Shown piece after piece: positions 5,750-8,186 of a DNA stretch of 8,186 nt. The stretch comes from Nitrospirota bacterium. GTDB lineage: Bacteria; Nitrospirota; Thermodesulfovibrionia; Thermodesulfovibrionales; JdFR-88. The stretch is taken from assembly GCA_021790695.1 (NCBI GenBank), contig JAJYGJ010000073.1:1-8186 (forward strand), written 5' to 3'. How positions within the stretch are numbered: position 1 is the stretch's first letter; every line of letters starts with the position of its first letter. The notes under the pieces were generated by a model. That model did no database searches and was not told where the DNA came from. It saw only the letters and a list, made by a program, of their open reading frames with translations. The position numbers were made by a program, and so were the translations under genes.

Positions 5750-6934
5750 CTATTGGGCAAGGAGAAAGGCGCATTTCAGGTATTCCGACTCCGGCATGGA
5801 GAGAAGCACCGGATGGTCGCGCCCCTGAAAGCGCTGCTCGACGAGCAGGAAATCCCTGCCTCCCGCGCTTTTTGCCGCCGCCCGCAGCATATCGAGGAAC
5901 TCCGGCCTGGCCAGATGGTAGGAGCAGGACGAGGTGGCAAGGAGCCCGCCCGGTTTCAAAAGCCTCATGCACCGGCTGTTTAAAAGCGTATATGCCCTGA
6001 CCGCCTCCTTTATTTTTTTCGCGCTTTTAACGAAGGCCGGCGGGTCCATTACTATGAAATCATAACGCGCGTTCCCCTGCCGGATTTCCCCTTCGAGGAA
6101 ATCAAACACGTCGGCCCGCACGAATTCCATCTTGTCTTCGAGGCCGTTCAGGCCGGCGTTTTTCCGGGCCCTGGCAAGCGCGCCTTCGGATTCATCGACC
6201 AGGACCACCTTCCGGGCGCCGGCATGGGCAAGATGCAGCCCCCAGCCCCCGGCGTAACCAAACAGGTCCAGCCCGACGCCGTCCGGCTCTCCGGAGAGCA
6301 TCCCTTTAAACGAAAGCCTGTTTTCGCGCTGGTCAAGGAAAAAACCGGTCTTCTGCCCGCCCAGGGGGTCGATCTCGAATAAAACGCCGTCTTCCCCGAT
6401 GACAGGCAGCGGGTCGAGCGCCCCCCTTGCAACCTCCTTGTAAGCCGGCAGCCCTTCCAGCGCCCGCGACCGGCTGTCGTTTTTAAGGACTATCGCCCTC
6501 GGCCGGACGAGGGCGTCAATCGCATCGAGGACGAGGTCTTTCATCGCCTCCATGCCGGCCGTAAGCAACTGAAGGACAACGACGTCCCCGTATCTGTCCG
6601 CTATGAGGCCGGGCAGGCCATCGGCCTCGCTGTAGACAAGCCTCACGGCCTGTTCATTTTTCAAAAACCTCTCCCTGAAGCGCATCGCCGCCTCGATGCG
6701 TTTCCGGAAAAAGGCGAGGTCAATCGGCTCGCGGATCCTGGTGAGCACACGCACGGAGATGAGGCTGTCGGGGTTTATGTAGCCGATCCCCAGGAAGTTT
6801 TCCCCATGGTCATGGAGTTCCACAAGCTGGCCGGGGGCAAACCCGCGCGGACTTTTGGCAAGCTCGTTTGAGAAGACCCACCGGTGCCCGCCCAGAAGCC
6901 TGGCCGTCTTCCGCAGTTTTACCCGTTCCATCAC
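5750..6934 (-). CDS. rlmI: Class I SAM-dependent rRNA methyltransferase, RlmI family (23S rRNA m5C)
   Basis: Likely methylates a cytosine of 23S rRNA at C5, as E. coli RlmI does at C1962; 394 residues against 396 in E. coli. The N-terminal PUA-type RNA-binding domain spans about 1-75 (GHRWVFSNEL, VRVLT). A linker domain follows with YSEADGLPGLIADRYG (101-116) and QKTGFFLDQREN (194-205), both family hallmarks. The Rossmann methyltransferase domain carries SAM motif I LDLFGYAGGWGLHLA (222-236), acidic Asp247 (VDES), Asp275, motif IV DPPAF (297-301), and the candidate catalytic Cys337 in TSSCSYH. GTG at 6934 overlaps the VWA stop by 4 nt and has AGGAGG (6943-6948) 8 nt upstream. The next codon is ATG at 6931 (1-nt overlap, 11 nt spacing) and is an equally possible start. 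Either way translation is coupled to the upstream VWA gene. The exact target base in this organism is inferred. Confidence 0.92.
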   Translation of the reverse strand: MMERVKLRKTARLLGGHRWVFSNELAKSPRGFAPGQLVELHDHGENFLGIGYINPDSLISVRVLTRIREPIDLAFFRKRIEAAMRFRERFLKNEQAVRLVYSEADGLPGLIADRYGDVVVLQLLTAGMEAMKDLVLDAIDALVRPRAIVLKNDSRSRALEGLPAYKEVARGALDPLPVIGEDGVLFEIDPLGGQKTGFFLDQRENRLSFKGMLSGEPDGVGLDLFGYAGGWGLHLAHAGARKVVLVDESEGALARARKNAGLNGLEDKMEFVRADVFDFLEGEIRQGNARYDFIVMDPPAFVKSAKKIKEAVRAYTLLNSRCMRLLKPGGLLATSSCSYHLARPEFLDMLRAAAKSAGGRDFLLVEQRFQGRDHPVLLSMPESEYLKCAFLLAQ

Positions 6935-8186
6935 GCCGTCAGCCTCCTGTATATCTCCGGTATCCTGTCCGGGAGTTTTTTCACCTCATCGATGACGATA
7001 TAGTGCGAGGCGCCGTACATGTGGGGCATATAAGAGCGCGCCTGCCTGTCAATTGTTATGCAAAATGGATGGAACCCCCGCTGCCTGGCCTCTATCAGGG
7101 CCTTCCTCGTGTCCTCGATGCCGTAATCCCCCTTGTATGCGTCGTAGTCTTCGGGCTTTCCGTCGCTGAGCACGACAAGGAGGCGGGTCCTTGCCTCGAC
7201 GCGGCCCAGTATCGAGACCGAGTGCCTTATGGCCGGCCCCATGCGGGTGTAGTCCTTGGGCTCTATGCCCGAGATCCTTTTTTTGACCTCCGGGCCGTAG
7301 TCCTCCCCGAAACTCTTGATCCTGTAGAAATCGCACCTTCCCCTTGTCATCCCGGAGAACCCGTAGATGGCGTAACGGTCGCCCAGGGCGGCAAGGGCCT
7401 CGCACATGAGCACGACGGACTCCTTCACGGCCCGGTTCACCCATCCCTTGGTCGAGCCGCTCATGTCCAGCAGGAAGAGGGCGGCGATATCGCGCTCATT
7501 GCGCTCGTACCTGGTGAAGAGGTCCTTGTCCGAGGGCCCTATGCCGGCCTTCATGTCGGCAATCGCCTCCACCATGGCGTCCAGGTCGATGTCGTCGCCG
7601 TCTTTTTGCCGCCGGAGCAGTTTGGGCTCCCTTCTTAAAAGCTCGAACCGGTTTCTGAGGGCGGTGACATACCCGCCATAGCTTTTTAGAGTCTGCTCCA
7701 CGAAGGGTTCATGCCCCCGGCCCGACTCCTGTTCATAAAGCGTGCACCAGCCCCTCCGGTAGCCGGCGCGGCGGTAGTCCCATTCGTCGTATTTCACAGA
7801 TTTTTGCTTTTGCTTTTGCCCGGCCGGGGCCTGGGTTTCGTCTCCGGGGGTCTCGAAATCACCCAGCCTGTAAACACCCCTGCCGCCGGCCGCGGCCCCG
7901 TCAACGAGGACCCCGCCGGGCAACAGGTTTTCCCCTTCACTTGCAAGTTCCTTCAGAAGTTCACCGTCCAGTTCGATGAGCCTGCCCCTTATGAAGAGAT
8001 ATGTCCTGCCCGGCTCCGCCGGCCTGAACGGGAGGTTTCTACGCCGTCCGGGGGCATCCGGCTCGAAATCGGGCAGCTCAATGAGGCTGGAGATCGCCTC
8101 TTCAAGCCTTTTTTTGAGGGCCAGCGATCTTTTCCTGGCCTCGCTCCGGACTTCTCCGGGCTTTATGACGCCTATGACGGGCGTCT
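6931..8186 (-). CDS. NorD/CbbO-type von Willebrand factor A domain protein (5' end outside window)
   Basis: The frame stays open to the right edge, giving 417 visible residues; the true start lies outside, and the TTG at 7923 is simply an internal Leu codon. The C-terminal VWA domain (about visible 230-417) has a complete metal-ion site: DMSGS with Asp240 (codon at 7467-7465), Thr313 in YTRMGPAIRH, and Asp341 in LSDGKPEDYD. The stretch DGKPEDYDAYKGDYGIEDTR followed by PFCITID is characteristic of NorD and CbbO proteins, as is YDEWDY...RGWC upstream (visible 132-147). These work with MoxR-type AAA+ partners (NorQ, CbbQ) to activate nitric oxide reductase or Rubisco. No such partner or client enzyme is visible here. 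The N-terminal part (visible 1-80) is helical and charged. A Gln/Lys-rich linker (visible 123-128) separates it from the conserved core. The stop overlaps the methyltransferase start. Confidence 0.88.
   Translation of the reverse strand, partial: TPVIGVIKPGEVRSEARKRSLALKKRLEEAISSLIELPDFEPDAPGRRRNLPFRPAEPGRTYLFIRGRLIELDGELLKELASEGENLLPGGVLVDGAAAGGRGVYRLGDFETPGDETQAPAGQKQKQKSVKYDEWDYRRAGYRRGWCTLYEQESGRGHEPFVEQTLKSYGGYVTALRNRFELLRREPKLLRRQKDGDDIDLDAMVEAIADMKAGIGPSDKDLFTRYERNERDIAALFLLDMSGSTKGWVNRAVKESVVLMCEALAALGDRYAIYGFSGMTRGRCDFYRIKSFGEDYGPEVKKRISGIEPKDYTRMGPAIRHSVSILGRVEARTRLLVVLSDGKPEDYDAYKGDYGIEDTRKALIEARQRGFHPFCITIDRQARSYMPHMYGASHYIVIDEVKKLPDRIPEIYRRLTA
7802..7819 (+). repeat. Three tandem TTTTGC hexamers inside the VWA gene
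   Basis: TTTTGC is repeated exactly three times and encodes, on the minus strand, alternating Gln-Lys residues (QKQKQK) in the linker before the conserved YDEWDY region. Because the unit is six bases, loss or gain of a copy would keep the reading frame and only alter linker length. Confidence 0.6.

Overview
The window looks like chromosomal DNA of a Gram-negative bacterium. A tripartite efflux system with an outer-membrane component implies two membranes. Base composition is GC-rich, high 50s percent by eye (not computed). AUA (Ile) and AGG (Arg) codons are freely used in the genes. That mix would fit Nitrospirota or the Desulfobacterota better than enterics or pseudomonads, but this is a low-confidence inference: no rRNA or other marker gene is present.

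Layout. (i) Positions 1-3133, minus strand: a three-gene RND efflux operon read right to left, with an outer-membrane lipoprotein channel, then a periplasmic adaptor, then the inner-membrane RND pump, whose 3' end runs off the left edge. The genes are tightly packed: the adaptor's Shine-Dalgarno directly follows the channel's stop codon, and adaptor and pump share an ATGA overlap. (ii) Positions 3134-3462: a divergent intergenic region with a plausible sigma-70 promoter for the efflux operon, two related GC-rich dyads, and a 10-bp direct repeat in front of the nitrogen genes. (iii) Positions 3463-5026, plus strand: PII signal protein and ammonium channel (glnK-amtB), one base apart. (iv) Positions 5027-5222: convergent gap with several inverted repeats. 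(v) Positions 5223-8186, minus strand: a NorD/CbbO-type von Willebrand factor A protein (5' end beyond the right edge) overlapping an RlmI-type 23S rRNA methyltransferase, then a small unrecognised protein after a 107-base gap.

How the genes work together. GlnK would gate AmtB according to nitrogen and energy status. The efflux proteins would form one envelope-spanning pump of unknown substrate. The VWA protein belongs to a family that normally works with a MoxR-type AAA+ ATPase to activate a metalloenzyme or Rubisco; no such ATPase is visible, so it may lie past the right edge. I see no mobile element, CRISPR array, tRNA or rRNA. No clearly new system is evident. The points most worth a second look are the paired dyads around the efflux promoter, the overlap of the VWA gene with the rRNA methyltransferase gene, and the structured region behind amtB.
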